From: Candidatus Sumerlaeota bacterium
GTDB taxonomy: Bacteria > Sumerlaeota > Sumerlaeia > SLMS01
Reading direction: 5' to 3'
Assembly: GCA_007133495.1 (NCBI GenBank)
Contig: SLMS01000230.1
Location: forward strand, 1 to 35,343
DNA: 35,343 nt
Under the pieces are notes generated by a model. It saw only the letters and a list, made by a program, of their open reading frames with translations, searched no databases and was not told where the DNA came from. The position numbers and the translations under genes were made by a program. Positions 18,557 through 26,624 of the stretch are shown piece by piece (within the stretch, counting starts at the first letter, position 1; each line of letters opens with the position of its first letter).

Positions 18557-20645
18557 GCGTTACTCCAAGACGTGCTGTGTTGCCGTTCTCGTCCGTGGCG
18601 AACAGGGTGATCATTTTGCCGCTGCGGGCGTCCTCCCCCTCCAGCGTGAAGGCAAAGGACTCGCGCCGCTGATCGAAAAAGCCGTCCTCCGGCTTCAGCA
18701 GCCTCATTTCGCCAGTTCCGGGCCGGTAGGAGGCGGAGCCGATCAAGCTCGTCGCATCCTCCGCCTCGAACTCCACCCGCACCGACTCGGAGCCCCGCCG
18801 TTCCACGTCCACCAGCCGCAGCTCGGGCACCGTGTTGTCGATCAGGAAAAGCGGGCTCTCCTTCACCGCCTGCAGGCCCTCCCCCACCGGGTAGCTCTTC
18901 ACATCGCTCGCAGTGACCCGCGCCCGGTACTCCCCGTCGGCAAGGTTCCGCGTGTCCAGCGTATAGCTGCTCGACGACAGATCCTCCTCCAGCGTCATCC
19001 AGTTGTCCGTCCCTGCCGGCTTGATCTGCACCGTATAGACGAGCGACTCGCCCCCCGGCTCCTCCGCCGACCAGGTAATCTCCTTCCGCCCCGTGTTCGA
19101 ATGCGGCTCCACGTTCACCCGCACCGGGTTGCGCTGCTGCTGGGCGCCACTGCCGCCAGCGCCACCAGGCGAGCCCACACGCACCGACTCGATCACCGGC
19201 GGCTCATTCGCACGCCGGTAGAACACCCGCATCCGCTCCAGCTCGGGAAGAACCGCCTGGTCCGCATTCGAATCAAGCTTGAACTCCACCCGGTATTGGA
19301 AGAAACGGCTGATTGGACCGTCCGTCAGGTAGTCCCCCGCCGCGAAGTCCGCCGAATCCGACCAGTCCGTCCAGTTGTCGTCCGGCTTCGCCGTGTTTCC
19401 GCTCCGAGTGGAGACGAGGACCTCGCCCTCCCCCGTATAGACATGCCCGAGCAGCCGGCCCCAGCGGACCGTTCCCCGCCCGTCGAAAACACGGGACAGA
19501 TACGCCCCTTCTCCCCGTTCCGCCGCGCGCATCCGGTAAACCGCCGCCTCCGAGCCCGTCCCCATCAGCAGCCGGTTGTTCGCCCCGGTAGCGAGCCGCG
19601 TCACAAACTCCTCGCGCGCCACGCCCGCGCTGTTCTTCTCCCCGTCAGCCGTCACCAGGAAGATGCTCCCCCCGGAGCCCGCCGAAACGATCATTCCGCC
19701 GTCCTCCAGCGGGTAGATGTCGTGGATCGGCGGTTCGGGCGATTTCCACCACTCCCGCATCATCCCATCGGGGTAAATCCGCGCCAGGAAGGACTCCGGC
19801 TGCGGCTGCTGATTCCCCCGCGCCTGCCCCTCGTCCGGTCCGCGGGACAGCAGCTCCTGCCCCGGCGAGCGGATCGCGTTCACAGCCGCCACGATCGACC
19901 CGTCCTCCAGCACAGCCACCCGGCGCACCTCCTCCGACTCGGGGTCCAGCAGCACCGTGGAGTTCCCCTCAGCCGTCACCCGAAGTACCTGCCCGGGGCC
20001 CTGCGTCACCGCCAGCACCCCCTCGCCATCCGGCGCCGGCGCGAGTTGCATGACGTTCAGCGTCTCCTCGAACTCGATAATCGTCTCCACCTCGCCGCCA
20101 TTGTCCACACGGACGATCGATGCCGGCGAACCCGTGGCCGCCCAGACCGCACCGTCGTGCCGCAGCAAGTCCCAGATGATCTCCGCCTCGGTCTCCGCGA
20201 AGACCTCCACCTCGCCATCCTCGTTCACGCTGTATATCTTGCCGCCGGGACTCGCCGCCGCCAGCACCCCGCCGTCCGGGCCTTCCGCCAGCGCGTAGAT
20301 CGCCGACTCCTCGAACTCGTGCAGCATCTCCGGCTCTTCCTCGTGCATCCGCCGGAAAAGCCGGCCGTCATGACCTGTCGCCACGTATAGATAGTCACCG
20401 GTCTCCAGAATGTCCCACACCACCGCCGCGTCGAACTCGTCCAGCTTCACCTTGGGGTGTGGCGGCTGGACAGTGCCGCGGGAGGTCACGATGCTGTCCC
20501 GGATGTCGCCCCGGGCAAAGTCCTCGGGCCGGTCATCCAGAAAGAACTCCGTCTGGGCGGCCGGAGCACCGCCCCCCAGGGCAAGGCTCACGCAGAATGC
20601 GGTTGTATAGACGAAGGCATTACGGCTCAAGAACTGGTTCCTCAT
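18549..20645 (-). CDS. Secreted beta-propeller protein with C-terminal Ig/FN3-like region
   Basis: About 698 aa, exported: the n-region MRNQFLSRN and a hydrophobic core end near APAAQ. Residues about 60-400 are successive four-strand blades with phrases such as DYLYVATGHDGRLFR, AVWAATGSPASIVRVD and NRLLMGTGSEAAVYR, as in WD40/SMP-30/NHL-like propellers. The rest has beta-sandwich patterns (NEPPVIESV, ITWSAEEPGGESLVYTVQ, DGEYRARVTASD, DNTVPELRL), like FN3/cadherin modules. The ATG at 20645 lies inside the end of the S55 gene; an ATG at 20666 is equally possible and neither has a good ribosome site. The family is not recognised more precisely. A sensory or ligand-binding role next to a protease-like protein is inference. 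Confidence 0.8.
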   Translation of the reverse strand: MRNQFLSRNAFVYTTAFCVSLALGGGAPAAQTEFFLDDRPEDFARGDIRDSIVTSRGTVQPPHPKVKLDEFDAAVVWDILETGDYLYVATGHDGRLFRRMHEEEPEMLHEFEESAIYALAEGPDGGVLAAASPGGKIYSVNEDGEVEVFAETEAEIIWDLLRHDGAVWAATGSPASIVRVDNGGEVETIIEFEETLNVMQLAPAPDGEGVLAVTQGPGQVLRVTAEGNSTVLLDPESEEVRRVAVLEDGSIVAAVNAIRSPGQELLSRGPDEGQARGNQQPQPESFLARIYPDGMMREWWKSPEPPIHDIYPLEDGGMIVSAGSGGSIFLVTADGEKNSAGVAREEFVTRLATGANNRLLMGTGSEAAVYRMRAAERGEGAYLSRVFDGRGTVRWGRLLGHVYTGEGEVLVSTRSGNTAKPDDNWTDWSDSADFAAGDYLTDGPISRFFQYRVEFKLDSNADQAVLPELERMRVFYRRANEPPVIESVRVGSPGGAGGSGAQQQRNPVRVNVEPHSNTGRKEITWSAEEPGGESLVYTVQIKPAGTDNWMTLEEDLSSSSYTLDTRNLADGEYRARVTASDVKSYPVGEGLQAVKESPLFLIDNTVPELRLVDVERRGSESVRVEFEAEDATSLIGSASYRPGTGEMRLLKPEDGFFDQRRESFAFTLEGEDARSGKMITLFATDENGNTARLGVTLD

Positions 20646-22641
20646 GCGGTTGGAGTTGGTCCTCATGCGGCGGGACCGGGCGCCTTTCTGGTTCCTCCTC
20701 CGGCAGCCACTCGCCAAAGCGGTCTGCCGGGTCCAGCACTTCAATCTCGATCACGGCGTTGCCCATCAGTTCGGCATCGAACTCGACCCGCTCCTCGGAG
20801 AGCAGCCGGCCACGCGCCGTCCCCGTGCCGCCCGTCTCCCGCACCGTCTGCCGGATCGTAAAGTCAACGCTCCTCGGCAGCGACGGCATCCGCCGGTCCC
20901 GCATCGTCAGGTCCTCCCGCGGGTCCACCAGCAACACGTGCGCGGCGTTGCGCGGGAAAACCGGTTCCGCCCGCCGCAGCAGATCATCCAGCGATTCCAC
21001 CCGGTCCAGCTCGGGACGGAACTGCCGTTCGAGCTGCCCCCGCCGGCCACCGTCCACAACGTGAACCTCATAATGCCCCGGGCGCAGGTCCCCCGGCAGC
21101 TCCACTTCAATACCCATCCATTCCTTCTGACCGCGCCAGGTAAGGAACTCCACACCCCCGCGGAACGTCTCCCCCGGATAGAGCCGCTGGGCGCGCCGCT
21201 CCACACGCTCAAGCGCCATCAACTGCTGGCGCGGCACCATCTCCAGCCGCGCAGAGATCGAATCCACCTTCACCGGCTCGAACCGGTTGTTCACCAACCG
21301 GCCCACGTCGTTCGACATCTGTACAGCCGCCAGCATTCCCGCCATCGATTCACCCGACAGGTACTCCTGCCGTGACATCGTCCGCCCGTCCGCAAGCCGC
21401 ACGTCATACTCCACGTGCAGGCTCATCGGCCCGGACGTCCGCGACACCTCGTCCAGCGATTCGATCAGGCAGATCAGCGCCAACTGCGGCAGGAAATTCC
21501 GGTTCTCCCACAGCCGGAAGTTGTACTCCCGCGACCGCTCCGTATCCCCGGCCGAAACACTCACCTCCATCGGCACCAGCCGCGCCCGGCTCGCAAACGT
21601 CGCCCCGATCGCCGGCCGCCGGTCCTGCCGCAGCGCACCCACCTCCCTCACCACGTTCCCGAGCTTGAAGGGCATCATCATCGACGGGATCACCGTCACC
21701 ACCTCCGCCAGCGCCACCGGTGCATCCATCGGCCCCATCCCCATGAACGGGTGCCCGTAGGCAATCATCCGGTCACCCTCCACCAGCGTCGTCGTCCCGA
21801 TCCCCGCCAGCTTCAGGTCACCATCCGCCAGCAGCACGCTCACCGCGCTGCCATTCTCCATCGGGATGTCTTCCATTCCTTCCTCGCCGCGCCGGTCACC
21901 AATCCCGCCGCCCTGCGCGCCCGCCATCACCGGCGTGAACGCCGTATCGGCGAAAAGCTCCTCCAGCTTCTCCATCACCAGCGGGTTCGTGCTGCTCACC
22001 AGAAGCGGCGTCGTCAGCGGCTTGAGCCTCGCCGCCTCGCCCTCGGCCGCCGCGTCCTCAAGGCCGAACTCCCGAAGCTGCCGCGCCGGAATCCGCACCG
22101 GCTCCAGCGCCTGACGTGCCGCCTCGTCCTCACGCTCCGGCCACACCGCAGGCGGCATCTCGTCATCGCCCAACTGCGGCTCCGCCGTCACAAGCTCCAG
22201 CACCCCCAGCATATCCCCGATCGGCGTGATCCCGCAGATCGCCCGCCGCTGGAAAGACCAGCCGTAGGCCACCGCACCGATCAGTTTGTCATCCACAAAA
22301 ACCGGGCTGCCGCTCATCCCCGAAATGACGCCCATCTCTTCCAGCACCGGGTGCGACAGTTCCGCCACGATCAGGTCGCTCCCCACGAACCACTCCTTCA
22401 GGACGCCCTTGATCTCCACGTCGAACCGCTCGGTCCCCGTCCCGGAGAACACGGTCAGACCGTAGCCGGTCATCCCCGGCGAAAGCTCGTCCGGCGTCAT
22501 GGTCTGGAGGGGGGGGCTCTCTTCGGGGCCCTCCTCGGCGAAAACCGGCGTGAACGCCGCAAAGACCGGCAGGGCAACAAGTAGGGAAAGCAGGCGAAGT
22601 GGCAAGTTCGGACCACCCTTTGGCGGGTTGCGTTCGTGCAT
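20620..22641 (-). CDS. SpoIVB-type (S55) serine peptidase domain protein, exported
   Basis: A 673-aa protein with an N-terminal signal (LRLLSLLVALPVFAAF, about 16-31). It carries the S55 block: PGMTGYGLTVFSGT, then ELSHP with His97 and GVISGMSGSPVF with the nucleophile candidate Ser110, followed by KLIGAVAYGW. A later segment (YGHPFMGMGPMDAPVALAEVV) is typical of the larger relatives of SpoIVB in non-sporulating bacteria. The C-terminal half is beta-rich and unassigned. I start at the ATG at 22641; the frame is open further upstream but would run into the divergent miaA start. Its end overlaps the propeller gene by about 26 bases. Since SpoIVB controls sporulation, its role here must differ; envelope proteolysis is a guess. 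Confidence 0.85.
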   Translation of the reverse strand: MHERNPPKGGPNLPLRLLSLLVALPVFAAFTPVFAEEGPEESPPLQTMTPDELSPGMTGYGLTVFSGTGTERFDVEIKGVLKEWFVGSDLIVAELSHPVLEEMGVISGMSGSPVFVDDKLIGAVAYGWSFQRRAICGITPIGDMLGVLELVTAEPQLGDDEMPPAVWPEREDEAARQALEPVRIPARQLREFGLEDAAAEGEAARLKPLTTPLLVSSTNPLVMEKLEELFADTAFTPVMAGAQGGGIGDRRGEEGMEDIPMENGSAVSVLLADGDLKLAGIGTTTLVEGDRMIAYGHPFMGMGPMDAPVALAEVVTVIPSMMMPFKLGNVVREVGALRQDRRPAIGATFASRARLVPMEVSVSAGDTERSREYNFRLWENRNFLPQLALICLIESLDEVSRTSGPMSLHVEYDVRLADGRTMSRQEYLSGESMAGMLAAVQMSNDVGRLVNNRFEPVKVDSISARLEMVPRQQLMALERVERRAQRLYPGETFRGGVEFLTWRGQKEWMGIEVELPGDLRPGHYEVHVVDGGRRGQLERQFRPELDRVESLDDLLRRAEPVFPRNAAHVLLVDPREDLTMRDRRMPSLPRSVDFTIRQTVRETGGTGTARGRLLSEERVEFDAELMGNAVIEIEVLDPADRFGEWLPEEEPERRPVPPHEDQLQPHEEPVLEP

Positions 22642-22712
22642 CGCGCGGGACAAAATGCCGCTCCCGTAGCGCGATACACAGGGGACTAAGGCAAAACCCC
22701 GAGGTTTGGCAA

Positions 22713-23651
22713 GTGGCGCTTTTCGAATCCGGCCCCATCGTGGGATATCTCGGCGGACCGACCGCATCCGGCAAGAGCGCCCTCGCTGCGCACGCCGCCC
22801 GCCGCGAAAGATGGGCCGTCATCTCCGCGGACAGCATGCAGGTCTATCGCGGCATGCCCATCGGCACCGCCGTCATCCCGGAGGAGCAACGCCACGGCGT
22901 CCCCCACCACCTGCTGGAAATCGCCGACCCCCGCGAGGAATTCCACGCCGCCCGCTTCGTCCGGGAGGCGCTCAAGGCGGCCGAGCACGAATGGCGCGAG
23001 CACGGACGGCGCTCCCTTGTCGCCGGCGGCACGGGCATGTGGATTCAGGCGCTGCGTGAAGGGCTCTTCCCCGGCCCCGGGCGCGACGAGGCCCTGCGCG
23101 CCGAACTCCGAGCACGCCTTGACCGCGAGGGGCCCGAAGCACTCCACGCAGAGCTGGCCACCGCCGACCCGGTCATGGCGGAGCAGCTCTCCCCCCGCGA
23201 CACTGTCCGCATTGTCCGCGCCCTCGAAGTGTACCGCCTCAGCGGCAAGCCCCTCTCCACCTGGTACGAGGAGGACCGTCAGCGGCGTGAGGCGCTCGGC
23301 CCGCTCCCCCCGCTCGTTGTCCTCCGCCTGCCGAAGGACCGCCTGCGCGAGCGCATCACCCGCCGCGTCGATGCCATGCTCGCCGCCGGATGGCTCGAGG
23401 AGGCCCGCCGGCTCAAGGAACTCGGCCTGCCGCCCCACGCACCGGCCCGCAAGGCGCTCGGCTATCCGGAGCTGTTCCGCGTTCTCGACGGCGAGACCAC
23501 CCTTGAGCGGGCGCGCGGAGAGATCATCCGCGCCATCGTGCAGTTCTCCCGCCGCCAGATGACCTGGTTCCGCGGCCAGCGCGGCGTGGTCTGGCTGGAC
23601 GAGCCCGACCCGGAACGGCTCCTGACCGCCCTCCGCCGAGAGGACCGGTAG
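22713..23651 (+). CDS. miaA: tRNA dimethylallyltransferase
   Basis: A 312-aa enzyme that prenylates A37 of UNN-reading tRNAs using dimethylallyl diphosphate. It has the P-loop GPTASGKS (15-22), SADSMQVYRGMPIGTA, the HHLLEI motif, VAGGTGMWIQAL and the C-terminal ALGYPELFRVLDGE...RRQMTWFRGQ. The GTG start at 22713 is chosen because GAGG lies eight bases upstream and it starts close to the conserved P-loop; earlier frame-open sequence is Arg-rich and unlike the family. It is divergent from the S55 gene with only 71 bases between starts, and converges on the SDR gene with a one-base gap. Confidence 0.95.
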   Translation: MALFESGPIVGYLGGPTASGKSALAAHAARRERWAVISADSMQVYRGMPIGTAVIPEEQRHGVPHHLLEIADPREEFHAARFVREALKAAEHEWREHGRRSLVAGGTGMWIQALREGLFPGPGRDEALRAELRARLDREGPEALHAELATADPVMAEQLSPRDTVRIVRALEVYRLSGKPLSTWYEEDRQRREALGPLPPLVVLRLPKDRLRERITRRVDAMLAAGWLEEARRLKELGLPPHAPARKALGYPELFRVLDGETTLERARGEIIRAIVQFSRRQMTWFRGQRGVVWLDEPDPERLLTALRREDR

Positions 23652-23652
23652 G

Positions 23653-24267
23653 TCACGACTTCGGATCGCGCCGCGCCACCACCACCTCCACCGGGCACGC
23701 ACCGGGAGGGCAGCTCAGCAGCCAGACGATCGTATCGCCAAGGGCCGCAGGCTTGATTCCCTCGCCGTCCTCCGCACTTGCCGAGGCGAACTCCTCCCCG
23801 AGCCGCACCGCAGAGTACCAGAACGGGACATCCTTCCCCGGCCGGAATGCGGAATCCCGGGCCACAACCGTCAAAACGCGAAACGCGCCCTTGCCCTGCT
23901 GGGCCTCCAGCACCTGCTCCTCGGCATACAGGGCAAGGTCCTCCATGCTGCCTTTCGCGAACTCCCCGGGCGGGTCTCCCTGCAGGACCGGCAGCACGTT
24001 CACGATGTAGTGGAAGTGCTTGGCGGCATTGCGCGCCTCCAGAATGACGTCGAAGAAACCTTCCCGGCTGGTGGGCAGCACGCAGTCCAGCGGCTTGCCG
24101 GCCTTGGAGACAAGGAACTCCGCGATTTCGCGAATCTGCCGGCGGTCAAAGCCGGCAAGGACGGTCCGGCAGCCAAGCCGGGAGAGCTGCTGCGCCGCCG
24201 CCCGGCCGGGCGAAGAGTCCGCCCCCAGTACCAACGCCGTCTTGTCCCGGAATACCGTTTTCGGCAT
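23653..24267 (-). CDS. Degenerate short-chain dehydrogenase/reductase-like protein
   Basis: A 204-aa Rossmann-type protein. The first strand and glycine loop read ALVLGADSSPGRAAA (11-25), a variant of the SDR TGxxxGxG. The putative active site is Tyr151-Ser-Ala-Val-Arg155, so the catalytic Lys of YxxxK is Arg. The middle contains a region like the N-A-A-G strand but altered (HYIVNVLP). Known SDRs bind NAD(P), but this one may be a non-catalytic or divergent member, and I would not name a reaction. The ATG at 24267 has GGAGG eight bases upstream, a strong site. It stands alone, with a long dyad-rich spacer upstream. Confidence 0.75.
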   Translation of the reverse strand: MPKTVFRDKTALVLGADSSPGRAAAQQLSRLGCRTVLAGFDRRQIREIAEFLVSKAGKPLDCVLPTSREGFFDVILEARNAAKHFHYIVNVLPVLQGDPPGEFAKGSMEDLALYAEEQVLEAQQGKGAFRVLTVVARDSAFRPGKDVPFWYSAVRLGEEFASASAEDGEGIKPAALGDTIVWLLSCPPGACPVEVVVARRDPKS

Positions 24268-24418
24268 GCTGCGGTCCTCCTTCGTGTGGTGCGGGAAGCA
24301 GGCTGTATCCGGCCCCGCAAGGCGAGGGAAAACGTGCCGGCAACTGGCCGGCCCAAATTGGCCCGAGAGTGGCTATACCCTCACCGTAGCAAAGGCGCTA
24401 CTGCTGCGCAGGGGCATC

Positions 24419-24455
24419 ATAAGTCCTGAGGTTCGGCACCGGCCTCAGGACTTAT
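24419..24455. repeat. 13-bp perfect inverted repeat
   Basis: ATAAGTCCTGAGG (24419-24431) and CCTCAGGACTTAT (24443-24455) are exact reverse complements with an 11-base spacer. No T run follows on either strand, which argues against a classic terminator. It sits about 150 bases upstream of the SDR start and about 490 bases upstream of pabB. Confidence 0.75.
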
Positions 24456-24581
24456 ATGCGTTAATTCCTCGGCGTCGAACAATGACACTTCCCGACTTGT
24501 AAACGGCGTGGCGGGAATGCAACGGCGCGGCCGGGATTCCACCGCGAAACTCTTCCGCTTCCGGACGAGCCGGGGGGGGGC

Positions 24582-24617
24582 GTTGCATTATTGCAACATG
24601 GCGGTTCCACAGTGGAA
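24582..24617. promoter_or_regulatory. Pair of operator-like dyads
   Basis: GTTGCA-TTAT-TGCAAC (24582-24597) and TTCCAC-A-GTGGAA (24605-24617) are two adjacent short palindromes, seven bases apart, in the only locally A+T-rich patch of the spacer. TGCAAC also occurs nearby at about 24515-24520. Regulatory use is inferred from form and position only. Confidence 0.35.
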
Positions 24618-24661
24618 GATTTCTTCACAGTATAGCCTTAAAATTATGGAAACCCGGCTCA

Positions 24662-24676
24662 GGGGCTCCAAGCCCC
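24662..24676. repeat. Short G/C hairpin upstream of pabB
   Basis: GGGGCT (24662-24667) and AGCCCC (24671-24676) pair with a three-base loop. It lies between the A+T-rich patch and the REP-like palindromes. Without a T tract it is not called a terminator. Confidence 0.4.
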
Positions 24677-24713
24677 CGGAGACTGAGCACCGCTGACAGG
24701 GCGAGGTTATTCT

Positions 24714-24810
24714 TGGAGTGCGGCGGCTTGCCGCCGCCTTTGCGAGGCGGGCTTGCCCGCCTGCGCTCTGGCCGGCCTTCCCGCGTGGGGCGGCAGCAAG
24801 CTCGCGCCCC
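24714..24810 (+). repeat. REP-like palindrome cluster
   Basis: A run of palindromes: GCGGCGGC-TT-GCCGCCGC (24720-24737), GGCGGGC-TT-GCCCGCC (24746-24761) and GGGGCG...CGCCCC (24787-24810). It opens with TGGAGTGCGGCGGCTTGCC (24714-24732). A 17-of-19 match to that opening occurs in opposite orientation at 31021-31039. The two copies in different spacers show it is a dispersed non-coding repeat. Confidence 0.7.
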
Positions 24811-24947
24811 GAGTGCCCCAGGAGAAGCGGCTTGCGACGAATGGTTGCCACCAAGAACCCTTTGCGCGCAGGTCTCTCCCACACGGCTGCCGGGCAGACC
24901 TTCCAGCAGCGGCCACCAGACAGACATTCGAGGCGGGCAGGCACGTC

Positions 24948-26342
24948 ATGAGCGAAACAACAATGAGCACGACCGTTGGCGCGGGGGTCCTCCTCTCCGG
25001 GGAGACGAGCGGGTGGGACCCGCCAGCACTGCTATTCCCCTCCCCGCTTGTCATCCTCCGTTTCTCCGGCTCGCGGGGCACGCGCGTCTATGCGCACGGG
25101 CAGATGGTGCCGTTCCTGGCCTCGCAGGACCCGCCGCTGGAGGTGCTCCGCCGGGTGCTCGAAGCGATCGGCCGCCACCTGCCCGCCGCCGGGCCCAAGG
25201 CGCCCAAGCCCACCTTCCCCGTGGCGCTCACCGCGATGACCTACGAGTTCGGCCGGCGCTACGCCCCGCACGAACACGCCTTCCCCAACCACGTTTCGCT
25301 GCGCGACGACGAGTTCTTCGCCTCCGTCTTCGTCGATGCCTACCGCCCCGACCCTGAGGGCGGCACCGAGCGGCTCGGCTACGCGGGGACGATCCCCGCC
25401 GGCTGGCTGCCGGACGCGCCGGAGCTCACCCCCGCGCCCTACGGCCACGAGGCGCCCCCCGTCTTTCCCCACCACGTGCCGCCGGGCATCGTCGCCAAAC
25501 CGCTCAGGCCCCTGGTCACCCGCGAGGAGTTCGATTCCTGTATAGCCAAAATCAAGGAGTACCTTGCGGCCGGCGACACCTACCAGGTGAACTATACAAT
25601 TCCCTTCGAGGCGCAGACGCGCGCCGGGGCGGAGGTGCTGTTCGACGCGGCTCTGCGGCGCGGTGGAGCCGCCTACGGCGGGATGCTGCTCACCCCCCAG
25701 GGGACGGCGATCTCCCTCAGTCCGGAGCTGTTCCTGCGCCGGCGCGGCGAACATATCGAAACCCACCCCGTCAAGGGCACCTGCGCCATTCCCGCAAGGT
25801 CCGGCGGTATAGACGAGGCGCGCGAAAGACTCCTCTCCAGCGAAAAGGACCGCGCCGAGCACCTGATGATCGTGGACCTCGAGCGCAACGACCTCGGGCG
25901 CGTGTGCCTCAAGGGTTCGGTGGAGGTGGAGCCCTTCATGCGCGCGGTCGAGCACCCCACCATCCTGCAACTCGAATCCACCGTTAGGGGCCGGCTGCGC
26001 TCGGGCATCAAGCTGGAGGACATCCTGGAGGCTGTCTATCCAGGTGGCAGCGTAACCGGCGCGCCGAAAAAGCGGGCGCTCGAAATCATAGCCGAGCTTG
26101 AGAAGGAACCGCGCGGGTATTACTGCGGGGCGTTCGGCTGGATAGACGCCGAGGAGGACTTCGAGCTGAACCTCCCCATCCGCACGGCAATGCTCCGCCC
26201 CACCGGCCAGGTGGAGTTCCATGCCGGAGGCGGCATCGTGGCGGACTCCTCCGCCGCCGAGGAGTGGCGGGAAGTCGAGTGCAAGGCGCGCTTCTTCAAC
26301 GAGGTGCTGGAGATGGTGAAAGAGGAGCTCGCTGCGGAATAG
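24948..26342 (+). CDS. pabB: Aminodeoxychorismate synthase component I
   Basis: A 464-aa chorismate-utilising enzyme. The C-terminal domain has the catalytic block HPVKGT (Lys276), followed by SEKDRAEHLMIVDLERNDLGRV, the PGGSVTGAPKKRALEII block and GAFGWID...NLPIRTA. The PVKGT Lys and sequence style favour PabB (p-aminobenzoate for folate) over TrpE; the N-terminal part is divergent. The ATG at 24948 is chosen at the start of the clean reading frame; its ribosome site is weak (AGG six bases upstream). It appears monocistronic in the window: no pabA or pabC is adjacent. It contains one GTATAGAC site (25807), read as Ile-Asp with ATA. Confidence 0.9.
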   Translation: MSETTMSTTVGAGVLLSGETSGWDPPALLFPSPLVILRFSGSRGTRVYAHGQMVPFLASQDPPLEVLRRVLEAIGRHLPAAGPKAPKPTFPVALTAMTYEFGRRYAPHEHAFPNHVSLRDDEFFASVFVDAYRPDPEGGTERLGYAGTIPAGWLPDAPELTPAPYGHEAPPVFPHHVPPGIVAKPLRPLVTREEFDSCIAKIKEYLAAGDTYQVNYTIPFEAQTRAGAEVLFDAALRRGGAAYGGMLLTPQGTAISLSPELFLRRRGEHIETHPVKGTCAIPARSGGIDEARERLLSSEKDRAEHLMIVDLERNDLGRVCLKGSVEVEPFMRAVEHPTILQLESTVRGRLRSGIKLEDILEAVYPGGSVTGAPKKRALEIIAELEKEPRGYYCGAFGWIDAEEDFELNLPIRTAMLRPTGQVEFHAGGGIVADSSAAEEWREVECKARFFNEVLEMVKEELAAE

Positions 26343-26624
26343 CGATCCGTCTATATATCAGCGCCGGACACACGCCCTGAGCCACGGAGATACGGACACA
26401 CGAAGGCCGCCCGCCAGGGAACGGCCTCAGTGGACGGGGTGTTCCGCCCTTTCAGAGCTTCGTGGTCCTTCACGCCCGGTTTTCCGGGGAGAGGTGGCTT
26501 GGGCTGCCTGTGTGTCTCCTTGACTTGTATGTACCAGCACATGGCTGCCAGGGATGCTCCCCTCAACATACGTACCAGCCGTGCCGTCGCGTGAGAGGCA
26601 TGGCGGGCCCGGCGGTGCGGGGCG
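26343..26624. other. Spacer between convergent pabB and the GT39-like gene
   Basis: No gene seen. It starts with a GTCTATA copy (26349). The part around 26380-26405 (CCACGGAGATACGGACACACG) and further phrases such as GGAGACACACAGG on the opposite strand resemble the CACGGAGACACGG-type low-complexity spacer sequence common in environmental genomes. No hairpin with a T tract was found. Confidence 0.5.

Larger units (their letters stand above)
24268..24947. other. 680-base dyad-rich spacer between the SDR gene and pabB
   Basis: No gene is supported here; the short frames have no ribosome sites or recognisable sequence. The stretch holds, in order, a 13-bp inverted repeat (24419-24455), two small dyads in a relatively A+T-rich patch (24582-24617), a G/C hairpin (24662-24676) and a cluster of palindromes (24714-24810). 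The A+T-rich segment at about 24600-24655 is the likeliest place for the pabB promoter, but no hexamer pair is convincing. Confidence 0.6.

Noticed and set aside
24511-24525. Sigma-54 -24/-12 type promoter (TGGCGGGAATGCA)
   Set aside because: The GG to GC spacing is 7 instead of 10 bases. A similar look-alike near 30923 is off by one base.
24508-24696. Short + strand frame in the pabB upstream spacer
   Set aside because: It runs through three dyads, lacks a ribosome site, and has no recognisable sequence.
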